Assembly (NCBI GenBank): GCA_024362935.1
Contig: JANCRA010000033.1
Location: 9,769,714 to 9,833,713 of the forward strand
Length of the DNA stretch: 64,000 nt
Direction of reading: 5' to 3'
From: Setophaga petechia
Lineage: Eukaryota; Chordata; Aves; Passeriformes; Parulidae
The notes under the pieces were generated by a model. It was not told the DNA's origin. It was given only the letters and a program-made list of their open reading frames with translations, and ran no database searches. How positions within the stretch are numbered: the first letter of the stretch is position 1; every line of letters starts with the position of its first letter. The translations under genes were made by a program, and so were the position numbers. Below are positions 9,857 to 21,850 of this stretch, piece after piece.

Positions 9857-12800
9857 CGAAGCTGTCCTGCGATAGCGATAGCGATGGCCTGGGGGAGCTG
9901 AGGGCAGCGAGGGGAGAGGGCCCGGGCTCTGCTCGAGAGGGCGTGGGGATCAAAAGGAGCCAAGCATCGCGGACAGCAGAGTATTGCACTTGCTCCATAC
10001 ACGGCTGGATGCGTTTGATTTTACAGCGTTTTCAGCTGATATTTGCAGGAAGCAGACTGATACCCATTATGGGAAACTTGTTTGTCCCTAAGTGTAGGAA
10101 GCAAAAAAGTTTAAAAGCTTTGATCATTTTCTACTCCCTAGGTCACACAGTATTTCTGCCATAGACAGAAGTACTGGTTTGCAGGGGGGAGAAACGTAAT
10201 TCTTCATTTTACATTGTTATCATGGAATCGTGAAAAGTAGCCTTGGAGACAGTCTAGACAAACCATCATGTTCTGATATGGAAAGATGTTAATTTCTGAT
10301 GGTTTATCCTGTTGTTTAGATATTGTTAGTATTAAAGATGTCTTCTTAATGCCTAACATAATGTCTAATCTTTTTAGTGCTCTTTTTTCCTTTGTGTCAA
10401 TCCCTTAAATATTTCAAGAATGTTTTCACATTTTGCTTCAGATTATGCTGAATTGTCAAATTGTTTCATTTTCTTTCTCAAAAAGTATTTAATTTTACTT
10501 CTGATAATTCCTGTGCTGTTATCTGGATTCTCTAATCTGTTTGTATCCTGAACTCCAGTGCCCAAAGCACCAGGTACAAGGCACTCCCAAGGCTTTAGCA
10601 GTACCAAGTGAGGCAGTGGCTCACTTACAGGTTTTGTACAGTGTACAGAGTATTTCTGTCACAGGAGAGGAAGGTTTGCCTGACTTTGTGCCTGCATTTG
10701 GGAACAACTCATTGCTCATACCAGTAACTGGGTGTCAGCATAAAGCATTTACGGGAGCAGTCAGGTATTCAGGCTCCTGGGGTGCCCTGGCAGTGCAGTG
10801 CCGAGCCCTCCTGAGGGGAGGATGGAGGGTGATGTGTTTGCAGGCCCCCTGTCCACACCCCGGCACTCCCAGAGGCGCCCGGCACCGGGCGTTTCTGAGG
10901 CTTGAAAAGGCAGGATCTCCCCAGTGCATTGTCTGCCTTTGGGCACCCAGGTGAGTCTGGGACAGATTAAGCTTTCAAGAAATTACTTATTTTTGTTGCC
11001 TGTTTATTGTTTGCTTCTGGCTCTTACAAGAAAATATAAAGGGACTGTAAGAATTTCTGTCTTCTTTCCAGCTGTAGAATCCCTTTTCTGTTTTTGTTTC
11101 CCCAATGGATTTCCAGCCTGCAGTGGTAAAGGACTTGCACATTTGTAGTGTGATTTAGGATGTAAGTGGTGGTGTAGCTTTTGGTTTTGATTATGCTTGA
11201 AATTCCTGTGCAAATGGCAGCCTGTCCTGGTTACCAGGAGTGAGTACAGCTAGTGACAAGAAAAGACTTGAAGTAAGCAACCATGTCTTTTCTCAGTTGG
11301 TTACAAAGACTCCTTGTGGAGCAATGCAGTTCTTGCAAAGCCATCTCATCTAGACTGAGCACTACCTTTGACTGCTTTTCCCGTCTGTGCCACAAATTGA
11401 CTTTTGGACTGGGGATTGCACCAACAACATGCCCAAGATCTCACCAAAGTGTTGGATTTAAACATTGCTGCAGATGAAGAGTCATTTTTAATTACCCAGG
11501 CAGGCATGATTAAAGCTTTGACACTACCTCTGCAGGTGTGATTGAGTCAAGCTGTAGCAGATATAGAGAATGCAGTGGATCTGTGCTGGGACAGAACCTC
11601 AGGCTGGCTGTCTGGTTAGAACACCTGACTACATATCACCTTCACCCTTCTGTAGATGCCATTCATATGAAGAGACATTGGCTCCCTTTGAACTGCAGCT
11701 CTCAAGAGCAGAATAAGAGAAAAGAGCTCTGTGATGAGAAAACAGTTCCTTCAGCCTTCCTAGTGAGTCTTCCTCCTTGCTTGCACAGCTGAATGCCATA
11801 TGTCAGCCCAGGAGACACGAGTGCCCAAAGCTGAGTGTAGCTCTGATAGGCCACTTCAAGCCTAGGGACAGAAAGACAGAATTTACTGTTCTGGCACTGT
11901 GGGGCTCCTCTTAGGCCTGTCTGCCCTTTCACCCAGTGCTATCAGCACAAGAACTTGTTGCAAACCAGCTGGCAGTGACACTTCCTACAGTTCTGGAAAC
12001 AGTGACAATTTTATGTCGTGTGTCTTTGAATTGCGGAGGGGGGCACAGATTTCTGAATCCTGATTATTTAAAAGTTGGTATGACATGATGGGACTGTGAA
12101 ACTGAGTTACAGCAACGTTTAGGTTCATGTGAGGATACTGGGTCATTCTCAGTATTCTCAGCTATTCCCATTGCTGAAATTATTTTTATGGAAGCATATC
12201 AGCCATACAAATAATAACTTGTTGCAGTTAATCTGATGTCTAATGACTCATGGAGTAGATGTTGTGACCATCCTTAACCTTTCATTTTGTACTTCTGGTT
12301 TTGCTGTGGTCATTTCTTATGCCAACTGGTTAATTTGTTGGTTCCCAAACCACTTTGCTTATCTAAAATAAGGACACCTTTTTTTTTTTAACAAGTGCAG
12401 TTGTTTAGTCCTTAAAAAAACCTTTGTAGACTAGTCTTAATTTATTTAGCTCAGTAATACACTTTCAATTAAAAAAAAAGAAGGAGCAAATAATCTGATA
12501 GGCAGAGTGCTGTTTATATATTCCCTGTGGATTTGTCAGTTGTTAAGTTACCACTAGCTAAGGGATAGGACCAACATTTCCAGGGCTCCTGCCTCAAGCA
12601 TGTGCTAGGAGCTGTTTCACTGTATGTTTTGGGTGTGGAACTTGGTGTGATGGGGCCTGGAGCCTGGCTTGCACTTATCAGGCCGCTGGTTTAGCTGTGA
12701 GCCAGAGCCTGCTGCCACTGACACCAAAGCCACATCCTTTCTGCTGACACGTCTTGGCCAGGGTGTCAGAATGAGCAAATGCTGATGCCTGAGAGGCACA

Positions 12801-15424
12801 CTGCTTGCCCCTTCCCTGACAACACCTCTTGTGCAGAGAGCTTGCTCCAGTCCTTTGCACCAGTGTCACTGACAGCTGAGCTTGCCACCAAGGAGTGATG
12901 CTTATCTTTGGGATCTGAGCAATTTACCAAGAAACAGCTTTTAACCCATGACTCAATTTACCGAATGTCTTCCAGATGTTTGCTACCTTTGTACATGACA
13001 AAATGGGCTTAGATTTAAAAAAAAAGCCTAACAACATCATCCATACCCTCTTACACTTTCTTTTATCTACAGTAAATCACATTAGTGATAACACTTCGGT
13101 CTTGAAAGTTTTTCCTGCTCATGTTTCTGGCATCCTAGCATGGTTTGTCATGGGGTACATAAGGGAAACACTTGTCAGGAAAGAGGGGAAGTTATAAAAG
13201 GTTGCATTCAGGATTATTTTGGATGCTGAGGAAGCTGACAGTGAGAGGAGTTCCCTGATGTTCAAAGTGTGTGTGTCAGTGGTGGAGGGCATTGCTTAGG
13301 TGGCAGACTCTTGATAAGAACTCACTAAAATGCAAATTCTTATCTCAGGTAGGTAGATGGGTTTCAGCTACATAGCAAAGTCTCTGATCCCATGGGACTT
13401 AGTTTTATCTGGCAACTGCTTTGAATGTCACTTCACAGGGAGCCTTGGCTGTTAACCTCATCACTAGGTGGCTACTGCCCCTTCCATTTTGTATGATGGG
13501 CAGTAACTCGGCTGTGAAGGTTTTTAGGACTCTCAAACCTGATCCTTAAATAGCATCCATGTTGTTGTGGGAAAATTGGGCAAGCTTACTGTAGGTGTAC
13601 ATGAGTAGGCTGTGTGCTATTTAATACGTAGGTCACAGAGGAGAAGGCATGGACACAAAAGCTGATCTGTGTTTTTAGACCTGGTCACTGGTTAATGCCC
13701 TGTATTGTTCAGCAAGACACTTAGGCTACAAGTGTAGTAAACAAAACTGTGCCAGGCTTTACTCTTTGGCCCTGTGGCCAGCTGGCATGGTCTGGTCCTG
13801 CCTTGTGGTGCTGAACTCCAGTCTCCAAGCAGGATGGCTGTATTTTGGACTGCCTCCTGGGAGTGGTGCTTGGGCTGCCCAACCTGGCACCATGCCTGAC
13901 AGTTGTTTGGGACAATGCTGGTGGGCCCAGGCCAGAGAGTGCCAGAAACATTCTGCCAGTTTTTTCCCAGAACTGCAAGGCTCAGGTGCGTGTCCTGGCC
14001 CCGTGGGCTCACCTGTGGAGGCCTGGCCTAGGTCCCACCCCAGGCTCTGGCACTTGGTGCTAAAGCAGGATTCTGGTAGATTGGAGCTCACAGCCAGACG
14101 CAGTGCTAGCTTTTCCTTGAGGGTGCTGATGTGGATGGTGTTGCTTCTGATGCTTGTTATTATGTGCAAGTTCCAGGTGCCAGCTCAGAAATGCTAGAAA
14201 TATGTTTTATCAGCCTTCCTTAGATTTTCACCATTACTCTCTTGCCATCATTACTTGGGATCTTTTATTTCTTTAATCTGTGGAGGAGGAGACAGAAAGG
14301 AAATACAGTTTGAATGGCTGTCAACTAGTTCAGGACAGTGTGAAAAGGAACTGGATGTTAATTACCTAATTCAGTGTCAACATTGACAGTTGTCAGCTGA
14401 GATACTGTTGACTGAAGGTACTTTGGTCCTTCATATGAAGGATGCTTGATCATTTCTCTTTTATTTACTTCCTTTTTTATTGAAGAAAATGAAAAACTTC
14501 AAATGATAATCACTGGACACTTGCATATAATTTTTTTACCTCCTATCCCTCTGGGTGCTGGAGGATCTGTTTGTTGTATTACTGAAACTGTGCTCAGAAA
14601 TCAGTTTGGATGAGAAGCAGCTGTTTGTGAGGAGAGGGTGTTGACAAGGCAATAAGGGCAGAGCAGTGGGGGAAGCTTCCCAAAGAGCTGCAGAAGTGCA
14701 TTTGCTTTGGTTTGTCGGAGGCATGATCCCTCAGCAGGAAAATGAGAGATGCATATTGGGGAGGAGACACTTTTCACAGAGTTTGTCTCCTTTGTTGGCT
14801 CTTTAAAATGTACGTGGGAAACTACCACTGTTACAAATACATGTCCCATCCTCTGGGCCGGCACAAGGCGTCTGTTCACACAAGGAGAATGTGTTCTGGA
14901 AGCTTGTCACTAAATAAGTCATGTTTTTTAGGCTATATGGACCAAAGACACTGTTTTTGGGAGGTATAGTTGAAAAGTGAGATTTTCCAATTAAGTTATT
15001 AATAGCAGAGAAAAGTACCATGGGAGTTTTTAACCTAGTCATTAAATGGTAGAGAGGATGTGAAATACAGTGCATTGAGTGTTGCAGTACCTGTTTTGCT
15101 GGGCTTTTTACTGAGTAGTCCTTCAACTTTGCCAGCACTGAACTCTCAGGGTTGTACTGTATTCAGTCCTCTGGCTGGACATGGCCTCCATGTTCTTGCT
15201 TGCTGCTGCTTTCCTTTCCAATGATTGCAAAGCCCTTGTGCAAGGACAGAGAATCCTACTGTAGATGGCTTTTTTCACTTCTGTGCATTCATCCTTCAAC
15301 ACTTAGAAGAAGCATTTGCCAGAATAACTGCACTTAGGAGTTAGGAAACAAGAGCAAAAAGCATTTAGAAACAAAACTGGACAACTGAATTGAAAGTATA
15401 GTCCAGGGTTTTGAACTAAACACA

Positions 15425-15474
15425 TTTGGAAAGAGTATTGGTTTTAGATTTTGGAAAGAGTATTGGTTTTAGAT
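15425..15474 (+). repeat. 25-bp perfect tandem duplication
   Basis: Two adjacent identical copies (15425-15449 and 15450-15474) beginning tttggaaagagtattgg. Perfect identity suggests a young duplication. Confidence 0.95.
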
Positions 15475-17263
15475 AAATGGAGGGAGTCAAAAAGAAGCAC
15501 AGATCAATACTTCTGCATTGAAATAAATACTTTTGTGGTTAGAACGGGTCACTAAGACGCATGACATCCTTACATAATCTTTCACTATTCACTAGCTATG
15601 GTGGTTCTCTGACAAAATCAGCTGTGGACAGCTCCTGTTGTTATAAATTAACACTTATGCACAGTTTTTATTGCTTTGCTTTGATTTTTGTTGTTGGTTT
15701 GGGTTGGGTTTTTTGTATGTTTGCCAAATGTGGCAATTACTCAGTGAGCAAAACAGTCCCCGAAGAAATGTGTGTTTTCCTCTTTTTGACTGTTAAGCAA
15801 GCCTTTCTTTCTCTAATGTGCTTGGTTTCATCTTGATTTTTGGCATGGTGGACAGATCAAGCTGATGAAACTTGCTAACTTGCTTTGTGGAGTGATGTGT
15901 TGGTGAAGGGTGCTGGAAGTTTTCTGCAGTTATACCAAGTAGCAGAGGAAAATCAAAACAGGAGGAATATGTGGGGTGATACTCTGTTTTGTGTGATGTC
16001 TGGCAGAGTGCCTTTTGGGGATTCTGTTACAGACCCCATCCTGAGGGGTGCAGGAGCCAGGAGGGGCTGGGAAAGCTCAGCCTGTTCAACAGGTGCTGTC
16101 ACCTCACAGGATCAGCACCTTCTGCTTGTAGAATGTCAACCATGAGCAGCAAGGCACATCTGGTATTTCCACTGTGACCTCTGTTGAAAAACAGCTAATA
16201 TGCATCTTAACATGAAATAAAGGTAGAAAGAACAGCCAGGCTCTTAAGGGGCTTTGACTGTTACACTGTGCATGCACTGTGTCATAAGAGGTCCTTTTGC
16301 ACAATACAGGCCATCTTTCTTAAGCAGTTGCACAAGAAAAGCCACAATATTTGGAAAGCAAAGTATGAATCAAAATTTTTACAGCACAGCCAGAGGAACT
16401 GAAATTTGCAAACAGCAAGCAAGAATTAAATTGCAGTGGCAGCAGTTACCATGTCCAGGTGGTGTGTGGAGGCAAGGCTGCATGACATCAGTTCTCTTTT
16501 AATGTGGCTCTGGGTGAGCTGCTGGGGCAGCACGGTATCAAAAACCAGCTCAATCGGGTGGAAAGAAACTCTTGAGACTATTTCACTTAGAGAAGAAAGT
16601 TTTGTTGTGAAGCGCATTGAAAATAAAGATACTGGTTCATGCAGCACTTTTTTTGGCTGGATCTTCTCAAAATAGAGCACCAGTATTTAGCAGATGGAGA
16701 AACTGAGGTGCAGAAAGGCAAAATGAGTTGGACAAAGGGCACTGATGAAGTAACTAACAGAGCCTTGTCTGCATTTCTTACCACTTTTAGGAGAAAAAGC
16801 TGAACAAAAGATGTCACATAAACGATGGGAATTTTTTTGTGAAATAGTGCAACAAGAATGTTAATTCTCCAATTCAGTCTTCTGACATCCAGCTGACACA
16901 TCCTTGGCAGTTAGCACTCCATGAATTTTGTGGTCTTAGCTCAATCCAGGACTGTTAGGCATAACCAGAGGCAATCTCTGTGCACAAACAAAGAATCCGG
17001 GGGGTGGGAGGCACTAACAATTTTCCCTTCTGGGAGAACCTCTGCTGGATGCAGGAGATTGTGCTGGGAGTATCTTCCTGCCAAAGTGTTCCTGTGTGAA
17101 CATAAGGTGTAGAATGTGAGTCTTGGTCCTTGCGGAACTGCCAGTCAGCGCTTTCCCAATACTCTGAGAGTAGTAAAAATGTAAACAGAGAAGCTGTGTT
17201 AGGTCTCAGAATTACTCAGTGGCAGTTGTCTCAACAGTTGTGCTCATGCTAAAATCTCGGCAA

Positions 17264-17285
17264 GTCCAAGTGCAAACACTTGGAC
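17264..17285. repeat. Short inverted repeat (9-bp arms)
   Basis: gtccaagtg, a 4-base caaa loop, then cacttggac. This is a perfect hairpin with 9-bp arms. It is small enough to be chance over 64 kb. Confidence 0.8.
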
Positions 17286-17712
17286 ATCTGGTTTCTTGCT
17301 TGCCTAGTCTGTTTCTGTGCTAGCTGCTGAAACAAATAGTTCCCAGCACTATACAGAAGTACTTTTTAAAGCAGTAAGTGCAAGCCTGAGTTCTGCAATC
17401 AAGCACACATTGAGCACAAAGGCTTTAAAAGACAGAAATGAAGTGAAAATGTCTGTGGCTTGAATGTACGGCTGTACGGGGATTTGACTGCCCCAGCATT
17501 CACTAGAAAAAACCAGTTTGGTCAAGGAAGGTAAAACTGTCTAATGCCAAGCTGAATCCAAGGTGAAATTTTGAAAAAGTTTTTACAAAAGTCGGTATCT
17601 AGAACATTTCACTTATATGCCTTCTCTGTACTTTTTTTCTTGGCGAGGAGCTGGAACTTCAGAGATGCCACAGAAAGGAAGTTTCTTCCTCTGTAATTTT
17701 CTATCTCCAAGG

Positions 17713-17731
17713 TTCAGACTTGAAGTCTGAA
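17713..17731. repeat. Short near-palindrome (9-bp arms)
   Basis: ttcagactt, one central g, then aagtctgaa. A perfect 9-bp inverted repeat around a single base. Confidence 0.8.
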
Positions 17732-20700
17732 AGTGAATTACAGAAGTATTTTAATCCTGAAATTCACCGTAGAAACTTGTCCTCTGGGACAAGAGCGTTT
17801 ATTTTTGGTAGATTTCATACCCCTCTGCACAATTCCAGTCTTCTAAGGCTCCACCTCCTTCCTTTTCATTCATTTTAAAGATACCTCTTCAGTCCATACT
17901 TGTTGGGTCTTGTCCTTAAAAATTCTCCTTATTTTCACATAAAAAGATTTTTGTTCACCAGCTCTGACTCTGAGAGGCCATGACTACTTTAATCAAAGTA
18001 ACCAGTACCAAAATAAAAAAGTAACCTGATACATCTCTGCAAATCATGAGACTGTTGAACCATTTGGGTAAGAGATTGGTGAGGGTGGTGCATGGAGAGG
18101 TGGAGTAATGCCCTCAGAAGAGCACTACTGGCCTTTTCTCCTGTGCCAGCCCATGTGACCTGTCTAGAAAAGCAAGACCTGCTGAGACACCTGCTCTGGT
18201 GCTCTGTAGCACGAGGTGGGGTTGGACTTTCTGCATCTCTGCGCCACTGCAGCATCCTGCTGTGTCTCATGTCCCACATCACAAACTCTCTGCTGTCCCC
18301 ACAGTCTGCTCTGTTCTGCTTCACTCCCGCACTTCACGAGGTGAGGTGCAGCTCCCTTTGTACGAGGGCAAAGATAAAAGAGAGCCTGGTGTTTACAGCT
18401 TCCTGCTGGAGCAGGGCACTGCTGCTGCTGCACGGCCCAAAGGAGATGGACAGCTGAAGGTCCACCAGGACTGCCTGATGTAGAACATAATACAGCACTA
18501 ATATTGTACATGATTTGAGATCATAATTTCAGTACTGACCATTGCAAGCAATTGGAAATGCTGGTGTATGTGTTACACCATTATCCTGCAATCCATATTT
18601 CTTTTAGTTATCTTTGAGTGCAGTAGATCAAACCTGAAGATATTCCCACCAATTTCCCTCTTACTCACTGCTTAGAGCTTTGATTTCTGTTTGCAAGCAT
18701 GTTAAAGTGAGATGACAGTGGCAGTGATTGCCATGACTGTTTGCCTGGCCCCAGTGCTTGGAGGTGGAGTCCCACAGTGTCAGTGCCTGTCTCGGTTTGT
18801 CTCCTCAGCTGCTGCAGCTTTCTGTAGAAATGCAGCTTAAAGGCCACAGTAGTTTGTTTAAATGCTTAAACGTTGAGTTGTAGAGGGCAGTGTTCAAGCA
18901 ACAGATGCAGTCTTGTCAGAAACACAGGTCTAACCTTAAGGAGAGGAAGGAACAGAAGACAAAAATTGCTTCCGTCTTTTTTAAATCAGTTTGCAAATGA
19001 GAGTCACAGTCCTTGGCCCAAATGCACATTCATTAACAGTTTGTAATTGACTTGGAGATGGCAGCTGGAGTGGTTGAGGATTAGGCACTTACCTTGATTT
19101 TTAGAAACAAGAAATGTTAAATACAGATGATACTTGAGTGGCAGTTTCAAAGGAGGAAGAGAAACGTGCTGTCTTAGTCTGCTTCTGTTTTCTAGGCTTA
19201 TGCTATTTTGTATTTACTGTGTAAGCAAGTTTCAGTTGAACTGGTGGAATTGGTCAGAAGGGTTGAGACTTTGGAATGAAGTGAAAGCAAATTTCATATG
19301 TGTTTGGGGTTTTTTTGTTTGGTTTGTTTTTGGAGTGGTTTTTTTTTGGCAGGTTTTTTTTTGGGGAGGTGTATGAGGAGTAGTTTGGGCTTGAGTGTCC
19401 TTTTTTGTTAATTGATACCCCAGCTGTGGCACCAATGACAGAAATCTCACAATTTTTTGATTGCAAACCTTCTCATTTAGAGGTATACGACCTGTCCCCT
19501 GCAATGTGCATTTAAGTGGAATTTGTCTAAGTAAATAACTTCTGCCTTCACTCATCATTATGCAGATCTTTTCTTAAAGAGAAAATCTCACTTTCCCAGC
19601 GGTCAGTGACAAGAGCTAGATAGAAGTCTCCCTCTCTGTTGTGTCTCTAGGTACTATGATATTCAGTTGTCAGACTTGTCTGTTTTTCTGGGGCAGCTCT
19701 CCTGTCTTTAGGAGCTTTTGGGTAGGACACACAATCCCAGACACTCAGCATGATATCCTGCACCTACTTCATGTGAGGCTCTGTGATGCTGTCAGAATTC
19801 TGGGATGCCTCTCCAAAAGGGTGATGTGCTTTGGAGTACCTGGCAGAAAGAAGTTTGGTGCTTCACTGTGTGTACACGTCCTCAGGAGCACTTCTGACAA
19901 GGGCTTCTTGGTGAGGCAATCCTGCACTCACACCTGGGCCTTGTTGGTGCTGTTATTAGCTTTGCAGGAGTGAGGGAGAAGGAACAGAAAAGATGTATAT
20001 CAGTTTCAGGCTGGTTTCAAGCGTGAAGTTCAGACATGGTGAAATGCTATAGGAAGTTCTCTCCACATCTTTCTTTAAATGATCACTGAGATGTGTGTGA
20101 GGTGTGCGTGTTGCACATATCAATATTTCATACCCATTGAAGAAGTTCTTGTTATCAGAAAAAACACATTTCAGGAGAGAGATGGAAAGGAACCATGAAA
20201 TTCCATTTCTCCACGCTCTGTCTCTTCTTGAAGACGATATGGGTAAGGGCAGAGGAATGTTAGTATGAGAAAAAAGGTACTAATGTTTCTGCTATAAAAT
20301 CAACTGGGAAAGTTTCTAAGGGTCCAGACCTTGACAAAAGTAACTGTACAATGGTCTCCTAACTAGGGATTAAGGGATAAAGCTGAAAAGTTGTTAATTT
20401 AATCTTCAGGTCTATGCAGTGAGGGTTTTTTGTTATTTTTAGTATTATTTGCACAAAACTGCTTTTTTGAGGATTCATCTGCCCTTACTCTTCATTTGCC
20501 AGGTTTAATTGGAGCTGCCTTTATAGCAATTTTAGTATAAAATAACTGTTTCCAAGGGGACTCTAGTACTTATTTTGACTTTCAAGGTGATAAATAGAAG
20601 GTTATGAATTGCTGAGAAATAAAGTATGTTTTCCCTTCATGTAAAGTTGATCAGTCATTTGGCTTATGACGGAATATACCCAAAGACATAAAGAAGATGG

Positions 20701-21729
20701 CAAGAGAACACATTAGAAAAACAATGTCTTATGTATTTCAGAATCAGTTGATTTTATTGCCTGTGCGTGTATGTAAAAACTTTGCAGGCATTATTACAAA
20801 TGCAGAAGTGCTAATGCTTCTTCAACATCTCTGAATTTTGATTTCTGTGCATTCATGGAGGAATACACAACAGCAGAGGACCAAAATTCTGTTGGGTTTG
20901 TACCTGTGCAGCCAGAGGAGTTGTGTGTGATCCCCACCTGCACAGGGGCTGCGTGCTCGGGGCAGGGGTCTGCCCTCTGCTAATGCCCAGGAGGACAAGC
21001 AATGAGGCCTGGCTGGAATACTGGCACAGTCCTACCTAGAAATCTTGTTTGGCACTAAGTTACTGCTAAGTTTGGAGCAGGTTCCTGTTTTCTATGTGTT
21101 TCAGTTTTTAGTTTCTAAAACTTATGCCAGAATAGTACCTCCCACATCACACACACACAATCTGTATATATGTACATGTATATATACTTTGCCTGTTTAT
21201 TAATGGTAGGTACCTTCTTAGCTATAGCAGAATTACAGGGTTCTTGGCTTTTTTTTGTAGTGAATTTTTGTCTATTACCCATTTGAGTAAAGTCTCAATG
21301 AGTTTACGTAGCAGTGATGACTCCAAACCATAAGCTATTGATGTGTGGTACAACTACTAAAGCATGCATGAGCTGGAAATCTTGGCAGAATCTGAAGTGT
21401 TCTGTAGGGTATTCTTGCATAAAGAGTGTGATACTAAATATTAGATGAAGCTGCTCCTCCTTAGCAGCTCGTATCTGCTTTCCAGGTTCCAAATTCTGCA
21501 GTTGCAGTGGCTGTTTCTTCTGCAAAACATCAAAATGAACCAAGAAAAACCTGCTTTTTTTCATACTGTGCAAATTTTTCATGAACTAAAATGCCAGAGA
21601 GGTACAGATTCACTTCAGTGGTGGGAACACCGGTCTGCTGTTCCCTTCAGAAGCAACTGAAAAGCCGTTTGTCTGACGTGCTGCTTCATACCCTGTCCTG
21701 CTTGTACCCCAGTGTCTGTCTCCAAGGCA

Positions 21730-21850
21730 GGGGCCAGCCCCCTGTCCCTGCCGGGATCTGCCCCGGGGATGCCCCGGTGGCGCTGGGCCAGCAGAGCCGC
21801 GCTGCTGCGGCAGAGACGCGCGTGCGGAGCGCAGCGCACCGAGAGCTTTT
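21730..21850. other. Small intronic CpG cluster
   Basis: About a dozen or more CpGs in 120 bp (for example gacgcgcgtgcgg), in AT-leaning surroundings. There is no splice-flanked open frame with a recognised product. It is too short for a standard CpG island. Confidence 0.5.

Larger units (their letters stand above)
10011..21690 (+). other. PREX1: PREX1 intron 1, non-coding
   Basis: Ordinary intron of mixed composition. It contains a 25-bp tandem duplication at 15425-15474, two short inverted repeats at 17264-17285 and 17713-17731, and a G/T-rich tract at about 19300-19376. No supported exon or RNA gene. Confidence 0.75.

Noticed and set aside
9399..10002. 199- and 163-codon minus-strand frames
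   Set aside because: They are produced by the four-copy minisatellite. The peptides are repeats of the same unit in different frames.
10205..10290. Possible old CR1 end (tatcatggaatcgtgaaaag)
   Set aside because: Only about 15 bases resemble CR1, and the following sequence does not continue the match.
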